DNA of 33,783 nucleotides from Calothrix anomala FACHB-343 (GTDB lineage: Bacteria > Cyanobacteriota > Cyanobacteriia > Cyanobacteriales > Nostocaceae). This document shows positions 15,354-24,545 of the stretch, piece after piece (positions within the stretch are counted from its first letter, which is position 1; every line of letters starts with the position of its first letter). The stretch is taken from positions 1 through 33,783 of the forward strand of contig NZ_JACJQG010000091.1 in the NCBI RefSeq assembly GCF_014696435.1, in the 5' to 3' direction. The notes under the pieces are model-generated. The model saw only the letters and a program-made list of their open reading frames with translations. It made no database searches and was not told where the DNA came from. The position numbers and the translations under genes are program-made.

Positions 15354-15908
15354 CTAGTTATGCCAGATTAATGAAGTACCTACCGCCTCAGTTTCTGGTG
15401 TATTTATTTTATGGCCTTTTAGCAGCGCCGCGATCGCATTTTTTAAATAATCTTCTCCTGCTGCCAAGGGATTTTGCGGATAATCGTCAATCGCGCCCCT
15501 GTAGCGTAAAATACCTGTCTTATCAATTAAAAAAGCCATTGGTGTTTTATTCGCCCCCAAACTCTGAGTTACATCTTGAGTTGAGTCCCATATATAAGGG
15601 AAGTTTAACTGATGAGACTGGGCGAAAATTCTCATATTTTCCAAACTTTCTTTTGGCTGTCCCATTGCGCCACAGCCATTCATCCCAATTAATGTAAAAC
15701 CTATTTTGGCAAATTCTGCTTGAATTTTTTTGAGTCGGTCTAAATATAAAGTTACATAAGGGCAGTTATTAGACATGGAAATCACAGCAACTGCACGGAA
15801 CTTATTTAGATAACGACTCAGATGATGTACTTGATTATCTATTCCTGGCAGTTCAAAGTCTGGTGCATAGCTCCCAACAGGAGTATCAATAGATTCTAGT
15901 ATAGTCAT
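15354..15908 (-). CDS. Thioredoxin-fold protein (AhpC/TSA-like) lacking the usual Cys pair
   Basis: A 184-residue protein of the group of cytosolic thioredoxin-like proteins with an N-terminal APDFELPG segment. In relatives I know the active site reads TCNHCPYV; here it is SMSNNCPYV, so only the second cysteine (Cys49) remains. Other family features are kept: the cis-proline loop KTPMAFLIDKTGILRYRGAIDD and ESLENM. The usual GCSIKW near the end is GTSLIWHN, so that cysteine is gone too. Another cysteine appears at Cys79 (NGCGAMGQ). It may work as a one-cysteine peroxidase, use Cys49/Cys79, or have lost redox function. The start is the ATG at 15908; no strong ribosome site. About 980 bp of non-coding DNA lies upstream. 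Confidence 0.8.
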   Translation of the reverse strand: MTILESIDTPVGSYAPDFELPGIDNQVHHLSRYLNKFRAVAVISMSNNCPYVTLYLDRLKKIQAEFAKIGFTLIGMNGCGAMGQPKESLENMRIFAQSHQLNFPYIWDSTQDVTQSLGANKTPMAFLIDKTGILRYRGAIDDYPQNPLAAGEDYLKNAIAALLKGHKINTPETEAVGTSLIWHN

Positions 15909-16892
15909 GGGTTTAGGTTTGGAGGAACTAGCAACAAAAAAAATTGCGGCAAATTCAGCGTCAGTTTCCTAGTTGCAAACCACTCCTTGGCAGATGCTCA
16001 ATAAGTCCTCATTTTATGGACTAATCTAGCTAGCGTAAATTGTAAAACTACTGAATCTCATACTGATACTAATCCTGGAAAATTGAACTAGATATCATTG
16101 GCAGTTTTACGCAGCTAAAACAACTAGGTCGCGATCGCAGAATCTGAGCTAAGGTAGAAATTTTATAATTACCGTAGAATTGCTGTAATCAATCCTAGCA
16201 ATAGTTGCTCTGTACCAAGCATGATTAATTCATTCTTTACGAAAACTTATTTGTAGGTTAATGTAGGGAATTTAATGAATAATCTAGTTGCTTGTTGCAA
16301 TTACCTTTTTCCTAGCGAGCGTTATTATATTTAGAGCATATTAGGCATAAATTCCGCGATGAAACCCAAATAATTGGTAATTTTCGCTATATTTCCCTAG
16401 TACTCTTGACCATCAAAACCTTTGTAAGAAATTTACCAATTACTATATACCTATAGCAATAATACTATCTATTGACCTGATGGCGATCATAAATTACACA
16501 TCATCAAGATAATTTTGTAAGATATTTGACTGCTACCAACCAAGATAAATACTCTATTCTAGAGACAGTTTTGTTTGATAGCAGCTAATTTTAAAGTATC
16601 AATATTGTCTTGTAACTACTTTCCTAAATTTGAATTAGTAGAAAACAATCATAACATTATGTTATATTTTACACATATATTTATGTATACAACTTTATGA
16701 GAGCTAGTACAGAGCAGCTACCATCAGCTACTAATTTACAACTTCATAAAATCCCTATGGGCAAGTAATGACAAATTCCTAGCAAGCCGTACTAGCAGCA
16801 CAGCCTCAGCATCAAAATGATTTTAAATCCTGAAAAATAGCTGCGGTAAGACATTTCGGTCTAATTGTGAAATACATAATTTATCAACTATT
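15909..16892. other. 984 bp gene-free AT-rich stretch between divergent genes
   Basis: No open frame of note, tRNA-like cloverleaf or STRR tract was seen. It carries a HIP1 site near 16131, an inverted repeat at 16371-16442 and long AT-rich segments. It must contain the divergent promoters of the thioredoxin-fold and hydrolase genes. At this length it could also encode a small RNA. Confidence 0.45.
16371..16442. repeat. 15 bp inverted repeat with a 42-base loop
   Basis: TAATTGGTAATTTTC (16371-16385) and GAAATTTACCAATTA (16428-16442) pair at 14 of 15 positions. It is AT-rich and not followed by a T-run, so a terminator is unlikely. It may be a paired regulator site or part of a structured RNA. 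Confidence 0.4.
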
Positions 16893-17792
16893 ATGACAAA
16901 TCTTCAAACCACATTTACCGCCACAAAAACTTGGATTTGGCAAGGTTTCCCCATCTGCTACCAAAGCCAAGGAACTATTGGCCCGGCTGTAGTATTAGTA
17001 CATGGTTTTGGCGCTTCCTGGCAGCATTGGCGGCAAAATATACCAGTGTTAGCAGAAAATTGCCGCGTTTATGCCATAGATTTGATTGGTTTTGGCAGTT
17101 CAGCTAAACCAGAACCAGGTAAAAAAATTAACTACACCCTAGAAACCTGGGGACAGCAAGTAGCAGATTTTTGTCGGGAAGTGGTAGGGGAACCTGCATT
17201 TTTAGTCGGAAATTCCATTGGCTGCATTGTGGCAATGCAAGCAGCAGTCAGCAATCCAGAGATTGCCTTAGGATTAGCATTAATTAACTGTTCTTTAAGA
17301 CTATTACACGATCGCAAACGAGCAACTTTACCCTTATCTCGTCGTCTGGGCGCACCATTGCTGCAAAATATATTATCCATCAAACCGGTTGGCAAGTTCT
17401 TTTTCAATCAAGTTGCCAAACCTAAAACAGTCAGGAAAATTCTCCTCCAAGCTTACGCTAACTCTGAAGCGGTCACAGACGAGCTAGTAGATATTTTAAC
17501 CGCGCCAGCGCAAGATCCTGGTGCAGTAGCTGTATTTTTAGCCTTTACCAGTTATTCTCGCGGCCCCTTACCGGAAGATTTACTTCCTGTGTTACCTTGT
17601 CCGGCTATTATTATTTGGGGAACAGCTGACCCTTGGGAACCAGTAGATTTAGGTAGAGAGTTAGCTGATTATCCCCAAGTATTGAAGTTTATTCCCTTAG
17701 AAGGGGTAGGACATTGCCCGCAAGATGAAGCACCAGAATTAGTCAATCCGATTTTACAAGATTGGATCAATGAGCGATCCAGGAATAATTAA
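16893..17792 (+). CDS. Alpha/beta-fold hydrolase
   Basis: A 299-residue soluble hydrolase. The oxyanion-hole motif is VLVHGFGASWQHW (34-46), the nucleophile elbow GNSIGC gives Ser108, and the acid and base are Asp246 (TADPWEP) and His274 (GVGHCPQDEAPE), so the triad is complete. The cap region between about 135 and 220 sets substrate choice. The sequence is of the type shared with plant-plastid hydrolases such as pheophytinase-like proteins, so an ester of a pigment or lipid is plausible, but the substrate cannot be read from the sequence. No signal peptide. metH follows 176 bp later across a repeat tract; they are probably separate units. Confidence 0.87.
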   Translation: MTNLQTTFTATKTWIWQGFPICYQSQGTIGPAVVLVHGFGASWQHWRQNIPVLAENCRVYAIDLIGFGSSAKPEPGKKINYTLETWGQQVADFCREVVGEPAFLVGNSIGCIVAMQAAVSNPEIALGLALINCSLRLLHDRKRATLPLSRRLGAPLLQNILSIKPVGKFFFNQVAKPKTVRKILLQAYANSEAVTDELVDILTAPAQDPGAVAVFLAFTSYSRGPLPEDLLPVLPCPAIIIWGTADPWEPVDLGRELADYPQVLKFIPLEGVGHCPQDEAPELVNPILQDWINERSRNN

Positions 17793-17797
17793 TTTTG

Positions 17798-17839
17798 GTC
17801 AACAGTCAACAGTCAACGGTCAACAGTCAACAGTCAACT
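17798..17839. repeat. STRR tract, GTCAACA heptamer
   Basis: Six units of GTCAACA, one ending in G and the last in T, between the hydrolase and metH. Confidence 0.93.
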
Positions 17840-17968
17840 ATGAACTTTTGACCATAATTTTCTATCTTTCTGTGCAAATTTATTCCACGGTAGCGAAAAT
17901 TTGTAAATTTTAGAAATAATAAGTTAAGTCTTATAAAACACGACTAACATTATTTCCGCACGGAAAAC

Positions 17969-20900
17969 ATGAAACATCCTTTTCTTGAACGCTTACATAG
18001 TCCAGATGGCCCGGTTATCGTCTTTGACGGTGCAATGGGGACTAATTTACAAACACAAAACTTGACGGCTGATGACTTTGGCGGGGTGCAGTATGAGGGT
18101 TGTAATGAATATTTAGTCCACACAAAGCCGGAAGCTGTCGCCAAGGTTCACCGCGATTTCCTCGCTGCTGGTGCAGATGTGATTGAAACGGATACTTTTG
18201 GTGCGACTTCCATTGTTTTGGCAGAATATGACTTAGCAGAACAGACATATTACCTCAACAAGAAAGCTGCTGAATTAGCCAAATCTGTAGCGGCGGAATT
18301 CTCGACACCCGAAAAACCCCGGTTTGTAGCGGGTTCCATTGGCCCCACCACAAAACTTCCTACCTTGGGACATATTGACTTTGACACATTAAAGACAGCT
18401 TTTGCCGAACAAGCAGAAGCTTTGTGGGATGGTGGGGTTGATATATTTATTGTGGAAACTTGCCAGGATGTGTTGCAAATTAAAGCAGCGCTGAATGGGA
18501 TTGAAGAAGTTTTTGCGAAAAAAGGCGATCGCCGTCCGTTGATGGTATCGGTGACAATGGAAAGTATGGGGACAATGTTGGTAGGTACAGAAATCAGTGC
18601 CGTACTGACAATTTTGGCACCATACCCCATTGATATCTTGGGACTCAACTGTGCCACAGGCCCGGATTTAATGAAGCCACATATTAAATATCTGGCTGAA
18701 CATTCACCTTTTATCGTTTCTTGTATTCCTAATGCGGGTTTACCGGAGAATGTCGGCGGTCAAGCACATTACCGCTTGACACCGATGGAATTACGGATGG
18801 CGTTGATGCACTTTGTTGAAGATTTGGGTGTCCAAGTGATTGGGGGTTGCTGTGGGACAAGACCAGAACACATTCAACAATTAGCAGAAATTGCCCAAGA
18901 GTTAAAGCCGAAGGTGCGACAGCCGAGTTTAGAACCTGCGGCAGCATCAATTTATACGACTCAGCCTTACGACCAAGATAATTCTTTCTTAATTGTTGGC
19001 GAACGCCTCAACGCTAGCGGTTCTAAAAAATGCCGCGAATTGCTGAATGCCGAAGATTGGGATGGCTTGGTATCAATGGCGAGATCCCAGGTGAAAGAAG
19101 GTGCCCATGTGCTTGATGTTAACGTCGATTACGTAGGGCGCGATGGGGTCAAGGATATGCACGAACTCGTTTCGCGCATTGTTAATAATGTTACATTACC
19201 CTTGATGCTCGACTCCACCGAATGGGAAAAGATGGAAGCGGGTTTAAAAGTTGCGGGGGGTAAGTGCTTACTCAACTCGACTAACTATGAAGATGGCGAA
19301 CCGCGTTTTCTGAAGGTGCTGGAGTTAGCGAAGAAATACGGTGCAGGGGTAGTAATTGGCACAATAGACGAAGATGGGATGGCGCGAACTGCTGAGAAAA
19401 AATTTGCGATCGCCCAACGTGCCTATCGTCAAGCTGTAGAATATGGTATCCCACCTACAGAAATTTTCTTTGACACCTTAGCTTTACCTATTTCCACCGG
19501 GATTGAGGAAGATAGGGAGAATGGTAAAGCAACAATCGAAGCGATTCGCAGAATTCGCCAAGAATTGCCTGGATGTCATGTAATTTTGGGCGTATCAAAT
19601 ATTTCCTTTGGTTTAAATCCTGCCGCGCGGATTGTGCTGAACTCGATGTTTTTACATGAGGCGATGACTGCGGGAATGGATGCAGCCATTGTCAGCGCTA
19701 GCAAGATTTTACCACTCGCGAAGATAGAAGCGCGACATCAAGAAGTTTGTCGCCAGTTAATTTATGATGAACGGCGGTTTGAGGGTGATGTCTGCGTTTA
19801 CGATCCTTTAGGAGAACTGACTACAGTTTTTGCTGGGGTAACGACAAAACGCAACAAAGGTGTTGATGAAAGTTTACCCATTGAAGAACGCCTCAAGCGT
19901 CATATTATTGATGGCGAACGCATTGGCTTAGAAGCACAACTCACCAAAGCTTTAGAACAATATCCCCCCTTGGAAATTATCAACACATTTCTCCTAGATG
20001 GGATGAAAGTTGTGGGTGAGTTATTCGGTTCCGGACAAATGCAGCTACCCTTTGTCTTACAGTCGGCGGAAACCATGAAAGCGGCGGTAGCTTACCTCGA
20101 ACCGTTCATGGAAAAGTCGGAAGCGGGGAATAATGCTAAAGGAAGTGTGATTATTGCCACAGTGAAAGGGGATGTTCATGATATTGGTAAAAACCTCGTG
20201 GATATCATTCTTTCTAATAATGGTTATAAAGTCATTAATTTGGGCATCAAACAGTCAGTAGAAAACATCATTCAAGCTTACGAACAGCATCAAGCTGATT
20301 GTATTGCGATGAGTGGGTTGTTGGTAAAATCTACCGCCTTTATGAAAGAAAATTTGGAGGTATTTAACGAAAAAGGAATCACTGTTCCGGTGATTTTAGG
20401 TGGTGCGGCGCTGACTCCGAAGTTTGTGCATCAAGATTGCCAAAATACCTACAAAGGTAAAGTTATTTATGGCAAAGATGCGTTCTCTGACTTGCATTTC
20501 ATGGATAAATTAATGCCAGCCAAAGCAGCAGGTAAATGGGATAATTTACAAGGCTTTTTGGATGAAATTGGCGATGATGCAGCAGAAGTTATTAGCAAAA
20601 AGGCAGAATTTCCGGTGAAGGAATCTGCTAAGAAGAAGCAAGATTCAGGGGATAAGATTGTTGTAGATACCAGACGTTCTGAAGCTGTGGCGGTAGATAT
20701 TCAACGTCCCACACCGCCTTTTTGGGGAACGAAGTTATTACAGCCTAGCGATATTTCATTAGAGGAAATATTCTGGTATTTAGATTTGCAAGCTTTGATA
20801 GCTGGACAATGGCAATTCCGTAAACCCAAGGAGCAAACTAAGGAAGAATATCAAGCTTTCTTAGCTGAGAAAGTGCATCCGATTTTGGAACAGTGGAAAC

Positions 20901-21520
20901 GGCGGATTATTGAGGAGAATTTGTTGCATCCTCAAGTGATTTATGGATATTTTCCTTGTCAGGCTGAGGGGAATAGTTTGTATGTTTATGAATCGAACCA
21001 CAGAGGCGCAGAGAACACAGAGGTAAAAGCAAGTTTTGAGTTTCCTCGACAGAAGTCTTTTAACAGGCTTTGTATTGCAGATTTCTTTGCGCCGAAGGAA
21101 TCGGGAATCATTGATGTGTTCCCAATGCAAGCGGTAACTGTGGGAGAGATTGCGACGGAGTACGCGCAGAAGTTATTTGCGGATAATCAATACACAGATT
21201 ATCTGTATTTCCACGGTTTAGCGGTGCAGGTAGCGGAAGCTTTGGCGGAATGGACACACGCCAGGATTCGTCAGGAATTAGGCTTTGCGGCTGAGGAACC
21301 GAACAATATTCGGGATATATTGGCGCAACGTTATCGGGGTTCGCGGTATAGTTTTGGCTATCCGGCTTGTCCGAATATTCAGGATCAATACAAGCAGCTG
21401 GAGTTGTTGGGGACTGATAGGATTAATCTCTATATGGATGAGAGCGAACAGCTTTATCCAGAACAGTCTACAACGGCGATTATTACTTATCACCCGGTAG
21501 CTAAGTACTTTAGCGCTTAG
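17969..21520 (+). CDS. metH: Cobalamin-dependent methionine synthase
   Basis: The product transfers methyl from 5-methyltetrahydrofolate through methylcobalamin to homocysteine. All four modules are present in 1183 residues: the homocysteine domain (about 1-310) with the zinc ligands Cys228 (GLNCATG) and Cys294/Cys295 ([10 protein letters not shown]); the folate domain (about 338-600; [21 protein letters not shown]); the cobalamin module (about 640-870) with DVHDIGKN, His737 being the lower cobalt ligand, and SGLLVKST; and the reactivation domain (about 910-1183) with [12 protein letters not shown] for AdoMet. Length is normal for cyanobacteria. Residues about 1010-1020 ([11 protein letters not shown]) are encoded by an interspersed intergenic-type repeat. 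No cobalamin riboswitch is recognisable in the 176 bp upstream. Confidence 0.97.
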   Translation: MKHPFLERLHSPDGPVIVFDGAMGTNLQTQNLTADDFGGVQYEGCNEYLVHTKPEAVAKVHRDFLAAGADVIETDTFGATSIVLAEYDLAEQTYYLNKKAAELAKSVAAEFSTPEKPRFVAGSIGPTTKLPTLGHIDFDTLKTAFAEQAEALWDGGVDIFIVETCQDVLQIKAALNGIEEVFAKKGDRRPLMVSVTMESMGTMLVGTEISAVLTILAPYPIDILGLNCATGPDLMKPHIKYLAEHSPFIVSCIPNAGLPENVGGQAHYRLTPMELRMALMHFVEDLGVQVIGGCCGTRPEHIQQLAEIAQELKPKVRQPSLEPAAASIYTTQPYDQDNSFLIVGERLNASGSKKCRELLNAEDWDGLVSMARSQVKEGAHVLDVNVDYVGRDGVKDMHELVSRIVNNVTLPLMLDSTEWEKMEAGLKVAGGKCLLNSTNYEDGEPRFLKVLELAKKYGAGVVIGTIDEDGMARTAEKKFAIAQRAYRQAVEYGIPPTEIFFDTLALPISTGIEEDRENGKATIEAIRRIRQELPGCHVILGVSNISFGLNPAARIVLNSMFLHEAMTAGMDAAIVSASKILPLAKIEARHQEVCRQLIYDERRFEGDVCVYDPLGELTTVFAGVTTKRNKGVDESLPIEERLKRHIIDGERIGLEAQLTKALEQYPPLEIINTFLLDGMKVVGELFGSGQMQLPFVLQSAETMKAAVAYLEPFMEKSEAGNNAKGSVIIATVKGDVHDIGKNLVDIILSNNGYKVINLGIKQSVENIIQAYEQHQADCIAMSGLLVKSTAFMKENLEVFNEKGITVPVILGGAALTPKFVHQDCQNTYKGKVIYGKDAFSDLHFMDKLMPAKAAGKWDNLQGFLDEIGDDAAEVISKKAEFPVKESAKKKQDSGDKIVVDTRRSEAVAVDIQRPTPPFWGTKLLQPSDISLEEIFWYLDLQALIAGQWQFRKPKEQTKEEYQAFLAEKVHPILEQWKRRIIEENLLHPQVIYGYFPCQAEGNSLYVYESNHRGAENTEVKASFEFPRQKSFNRLCIADFFAPKESGIIDVFPMQAVTVGEIATEYAQKLFADNQYTDYLYFHGLAVQVAEALAEWTHARIRQELGFAAEEPNNIRDILAQRYRGSRYSFGYPACPNIQDQYKQLELLGTDRINLYMDESEQLYPEQSTTAIITYHPVAKYFSA
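20996..21023. repeat. Dispersed AACCACAGAGG-type repeat inside metH
   Basis: The 28-base stretch beginning AACCACAGAGGCGCAGAG and ending CACAGAGG matches a repeat I know from intergenic DNA of many cyanobacteria. Here it is read in frame within the metH reactivation domain as [10 protein letters not shown] related arm is seen at 13861-13872. Confidence 0.65.
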
Positions 21521-21533
21521 AACCCCACCCCCT

Positions 21534-21563
21534 AACCCCCTCCCTGCAAGCAAGGAGGGGGTT
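21534..21563. terminator. G/C-rich hairpin downstream of metH
   Basis: AACCCCCTCC and GGAGGGGGTT form a perfect 10 bp stem around a 10-base middle that can itself partly pair (TGC/GCA). It lies 14 bp after the metH stop, between converging genes, and may stop transcription from both sides. No long T-run follows on either strand. It also belongs to a dispersed CCCCCTCCC-type repeat seen in cyanobacteria. Confidence 0.5.
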
Positions 21564-21576
21564 AATATCAACGTAG

Positions 21577-21598
21577 GGGCGGGGTTTCCCCGCCCTTT
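21577..21598. terminator. Second G/C-rich hairpin between metH and the aldo/keto reductase
   Basis: GGGCGGGG-TTT-CCCCGCCC is a perfect 8 bp stem with a three-base loop followed by TTT. With the stem at 21534 it could form a tandem bidirectional terminator in this convergent region. Confidence 0.5.
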
Positions 21599-21690
21599 GC
21601 TTATCGTAAATAACAGGGTTTAAGACCCCTACGTCTATACGTAGTATCATTTTCAGTCGGAGTGTAAATCCCCATCTAAAAATGTCTTTA

Positions 21691-21722
21691 ATTTTGAATT
21701 TTGAATTTTGAATTTTGAATTG
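21691..21722. repeat. STRR tract, TTTTGAA heptamer
   Basis: Four tandem copies of TTTTGAA plus partial ends, finishing three bases before the stop codon of the aldo/keto reductase. Confidence 0.9.
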
Positions 21723-21725
21723 TTA

Positions 21726-22745
21726 TCACCGTCGATATTCGTCACCGCAGTCACCGATTAACTGATACAAATCCCGTGATTTTTGCGAGACAGCATCAAT
21801 CTTTTGTAAATCCTCAGCATCTAAATTAAAACTAAATACCTTGGCGTTATCTGCTAAATGTTCTGATATGCCTAATCTTGCGCCTACAATCACACCGCCT
21901 ACAGCAGGTTTATCTAAGATATAACGTACTGCGACATTAGAAATACTCACCCCATGCTTATCGGCGATAGTTTTCAGCGTAGAAAGTAACTCTTGGAATA
22001 ATTGCCAACCACCCCAAGCATCGACCATATTTTTATACTTTTTCAAGCTAACTGTAGTTAAATCAAATCCTCGCGGTTCTGATTTACCTAAGTATTTTTC
22101 TGATAGCAAACCACCGCATACTGTCCCATAAGTAAATAGTTTAATATCGTGCTGTTGACAGAAATTTATCATATTTACTTCTGGACGACGATCAACGAGA
22201 GAAAATTGCACTTGATTAGAAACGATTTTGATTCCTGCTTCGGTGATAACTTGCAGATGTTCAGTGTCAAAATTAGTCAAGGCTAAATGTTTAATTTTAC
22301 CCTCAGTTTGCAATTCTGCCATATATTTGAGTGCATCAAGATAGTTTTTATCTTGATATTCCCACCAATGAAACTGCATTAAATCTAATGATTCCACATC
22401 CATCCGGCGCAGGGAAATATTAATATTATCTTCAACTATTTTTTTAGTCATTTTCCCAGGACGGGGTACCCATTTAGTAAATGCTTGAATATTTGCTAAT
22501 GCTTCTTTACCACGAGTAGCAATAACTTGACGGCGGAATTCACCAATTAAGTCTTCAGCAGGGCCATAATGGTCTGCTAAATCCCAAGTTGTAAAGCCTG
22601 CATCTACATATTTAAACATGGTTTGAATGGCAAATGTGGGATTAATGCGTCCATGTCCGCCAGAAACTTGCCACATACCATTTAAGATGCGACAAATTTT
22701 TAAATCAGGGGTAAATTGCAGATAACTTGCTGTTGGTAGAGTCAT
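21726..22745 (-). CDS. Aldo/keto reductase
   Basis: A 339-residue NAD(P)H-dependent TIM-barrel oxidoreductase. The catalytic tetrad can be read: Asp55 and Tyr60 in TTWDLADHYGPAE, Lys91 in FTKWVPRP and His126 in MQFHWWEY. The cofactor-binding end is recognisable in GVIVGARLGISEHLADN. The N terminus begins directly with the barrel and no signal peptide is present. The physiological carbonyl substrate is unknown. The gene is downstream of cytochrome c6 on the same strand, with 116 bp of repeat-rich DNA between, so co-transcription is possible but not clear. Confidence 0.92.
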   Translation of the reverse strand: MTLPTASYLQFTPDLKICRILNGMWQVSGGHGRINPTFAIQTMFKYVDAGFTTWDLADHYGPAEDLIGEFRRQVIATRGKEALANIQAFTKWVPRPGKMTKKIVEDNINISLRRMDVESLDLMQFHWWEYQDKNYLDALKYMAELQTEGKIKHLALTNFDTEHLQVITEAGIKIVSNQVQFSLVDRRPEVNMINFCQQHDIKLFTYGTVCGGLLSEKYLGKSEPRGFDLTTVSLKKYKNMVDAWGGWQLFQELLSTLKTIADKHGVSISNVAVRYILDKPAVGGVIVGARLGISEHLADNAKVFSFNLDAEDLQKIDAVSQKSRDLYQLIGDCGDEYRR

Positions 22746-22746
22746 T

Positions 22747-22780
22747 GTGAATGATGAATTATGAATGATGAATTATGAAG
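22747..22780. repeat. Tandem GAATGATGAATTAT 14-mer
   Basis: Two adjacent copies of a roughly 14-base unit (GAATGATGAATTAT), just upstream of the aldo/keto reductase ATG. It sits where the ribosome site should be, and none is visible. Confidence 0.6.
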
Positions 22781-22814
22781 AAATTTGCGGGGGTTAAGCA
22801 CAAGTATTTTTACA

Positions 22815-22880
22815 AATGACGAATGACTAATGACGAATGACTAATGACTAATGACTAATGACTAATGACTAATGACTAAT
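22815..22880. repeat. STRR tract, AATGACT heptamer, running into cytochrome c6
   Basis: About nine AATGACT/AATGACG units. The last two and a half lie inside the cytochrome c6 reading frame and supply its stop codon. Confidence 0.93.
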
Positions 22881-23227
22881 TTTCGCCAATCTTTCTCAGC
22901 TTGTTCAAGAACGTAATTCGCAACATCTTGAATTTGTTCTGTTGTTAAACGGTCTTTGTAGGCTGACATATTACTTTTACCATTGGTGACAATGGATGTT
23001 ATTGCCTCTAAAGAATCCATACCATATTTCTTCAGTGCTTTCTTTTTTAAAGTCTTACCGCGTCTGACGATATTACCGCCGTTTTCATGACAGCCAGCAC
23101 AATGAATATCAAATATTTTCGCACCGTTGGTTATATCTGCGGCTGTTGCCGGTTGTGTAACCATACCTGTGAAAATTAGGCAAGTAATTAATATCAATTT
23201 TATGATGGAGAAAGATTGTTTTTTCAT
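22862..23227 (-). CDS. petJ: Cytochrome c6 (soluble photosynthetic c-type cytochrome)
   Basis: A 121-residue precursor of a thylakoid-lumen or periplasmic electron carrier that moves electrons from cytochrome b6f to photosystem I or to a terminal oxidase. A signal peptide (KKQSFSIIKLILITCLIFTGMVT…ATA) with cleavage near residue 29-30 precedes the haem site Cys43-Ala-Gly-Cys46-His47. Met87 in SNMSAY is the likely axial ligand, and VANYVLEQAEKDW is the usual C-terminal helix. ATG 23227 is chosen because MKKQ begins a good signal peptide; ten codons upstream remain open. The last residues (LVISH) are read from heptamer repeats. Several c6-like paralogues exist in Nostocales, so which one this is stays open. 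Confidence 0.88.
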   Translation of the reverse strand: MKKQSFSIIKLILITCLIFTGMVTQPATAADITNGAKIFDIHCAGCHENGGNIVRRGKTLKKKALKKYGMDSLEAITSIVTNGKSNMSAYKDRLTTEQIQDVANYVLEQAEKDWRKLVISH

Positions 23228-23253
23228 ATAATCAAGATAAATTTTTGCTGATT

Positions 23254-23475
23254 TCAAGATTCAAAGTAGGCTGTAAATCCTGGGAATTTTTGACACTCTT
23301 CGGTAAAAGTTTCGGCATCGCTGACATCTTCGATTTTGTATATCATAATCCGGTTACCATCGGGCATTTTTTTAGAGGTAATGCAATCACCTGGATATTT
23401 ATCAGCGAGTGCTTTAAATGCAGCACCATAGCTTTTCCAAGCGTCGCCTGAACAATTGATGTTTACTTGCCACAT
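23254..23475 (-). CDS. Small protein of unknown function upstream of cytochrome c6
   Basis: A 73-residue soluble protein beginning MWQVNINCSGDAWKSYG, with three cysteines (CSGD, DCITSKK, EECQKF) and the aromatic tail FPGFTAYFES. It has no signal peptide, membrane helix or motif I recognise. ATG 23475 is preferred; an in-frame ATG seven codons earlier is possible. It ends 26 bp before the cytochrome c6 start on the same strand, so the two are probably one transcript. The composition looks like a genuine folded protein rather than a chance frame. Confidence 0.72.
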   Translation of the reverse strand: MWQVNINCSGDAWKSYGAAFKALADKYPGDCITSKKMPDGNRIMIYKIEDVSDAETFTEECQKFPGFTAYFES

Positions 23476-23703
23476 AATAGATTTATTTGCTATCAACAGA
23501 TATTTATCATCTCATAAAAGCTTGTTTAATAAACCGCCAAGTACGCCAAGAAGAAGAGAATTTTTAGGGTAGTAGGTAGAGTAATCATTAATTTGGCAGT
23601 AATTTCTATCTAAAGGAAGTGTTTGCTTGAAAAAGGCTACGTCATAATGACGATAGAGGATGATGTCTAGAAAATTTTATTAGCTAAATACCCAGAATTG
23701 AAA

Positions 23704-24501
23704 ATGAGTAACAATATCAAAGAAAAAATTCAAACTGACCTACAACAAGCTAAAGCAACTGGACAATTGAGAAGCGATCGCATTCGGGAAATTGTCAAAG
23801 CTGCTGTTTCTCAGGTAGCATCGGAATTTAAGGCGGGTTCTCTAGAACTGCGGACTATTGTTAAGGATGCGGTTTCGGCTGTGATGGAAACTGTGCAAGA
23901 ACGTGGTAGCGAAATCAAAGAAGAGGTGACAGCTTCGATTGAAGGCGTGTTAGAAGGAGTCAATAGCCAACGCCACGAAAATATTGCGAAAACGCAAACG
24001 GAAATTAAAAGATTACAGTCGCAATTAGATAGCGAAGAAGAACAACTGCAAAAAGATGTAGATGTAATTCTGGCAGAAATTGAAGAGACAGGAAAGGAAA
24101 CTTCTACGAGTACAAAAACTGTCCTTGATTCTGTAATTAACGGGATTAAAGATAGCGAAGAAGCAGCTTTGTTAAAGAAACGCTATGCACAATTGCAAGC
24201 ACAGTTGGCGATTGTTCGCGCTAATTTAGCGGCGCGTTATGGGGGACGTTCTGAGGAAGTACAAAATTATTTAGAAGACGCTAAACACTGGTATAATCAG
24301 GCGCGTCCCCAAGCGGAAAATATTGCAGCCCAAGTAGAACAAAAGCGATCGCAGCTCGATGATAAACTAGGAGAAGCTGGAAGTGCGATCGCAAGAAAAG
24401 AACGTCAGCTAAAACAGACTTTAAGAGAGGTACTTTTAGCTGCAGCTGATTTGTTTAAAGACAAAGATCATTCTGATCAACCAAAACTTCCTCGTGGCTA
24501 A
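23704..24501 (+). CDS. Long coiled-coil protein of unknown function
   Basis: A 265-residue, highly charged, almost wholly helical protein with no signal peptide or membrane segment. Two stretches of amphipathic heptads (about 1-95 and 95-240; for example EIKRLQSQLDSEEEQLQKDVDVILAEIEE) suggest a coiled coil or an apolipoprotein/LEA-like helix bundle. Automated annotation sometimes gives such proteins unrelated names because of the coiled coil; no catalytic motif is visible. ATG 23704 is chosen over an in-frame TTG two codons earlier. A hairpin terminator follows 25 bp after the stop. Confidence 0.82.
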   Translation: MSNNIKEKIQTDLQQAKATGQLRSDRIREIVKAAVSQVASEFKAGSLELRTIVKDAVSAVMETVQERGSEIKEEVTASIEGVLEGVNSQRHENIAKTQTEIKRLQSQLDSEEEQLQKDVDVILAEIEETGKETSTSTKTVLDSVINGIKDSEEAALLKKRYAQLQAQLAIVRANLAARYGGRSEEVQNYLEDAKHWYNQARPQAENIAAQVEQKRSQLDDKLGEAGSAIARKERQLKQTLREVLLAAADLFKDKDHSDQPKLPRG

Positions 24502-24522
24502 TTGTAATCGATGAAGTAACTG

Positions 24523-24545
24523 GGGACGGGTTAAAAAACCCGCCC
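24523..24545. terminator. Bidirectional terminator hairpin
   Basis: CGGGTT (24527-24532) and AACCCG (24537-24542) form a stem extended by GGG/CCC with one bulged A; the loop is A-rich. It lies between the converging coiled-coil and methyltransferase genes and abuts the methyltransferase stop codon. Confidence 0.6.

Noticed and set aside
17793-17968. Cobalamin riboswitch before metH
   Set aside because: Only 176 bp are available, partly STRR, and no B12-box-like conserved core is visible.
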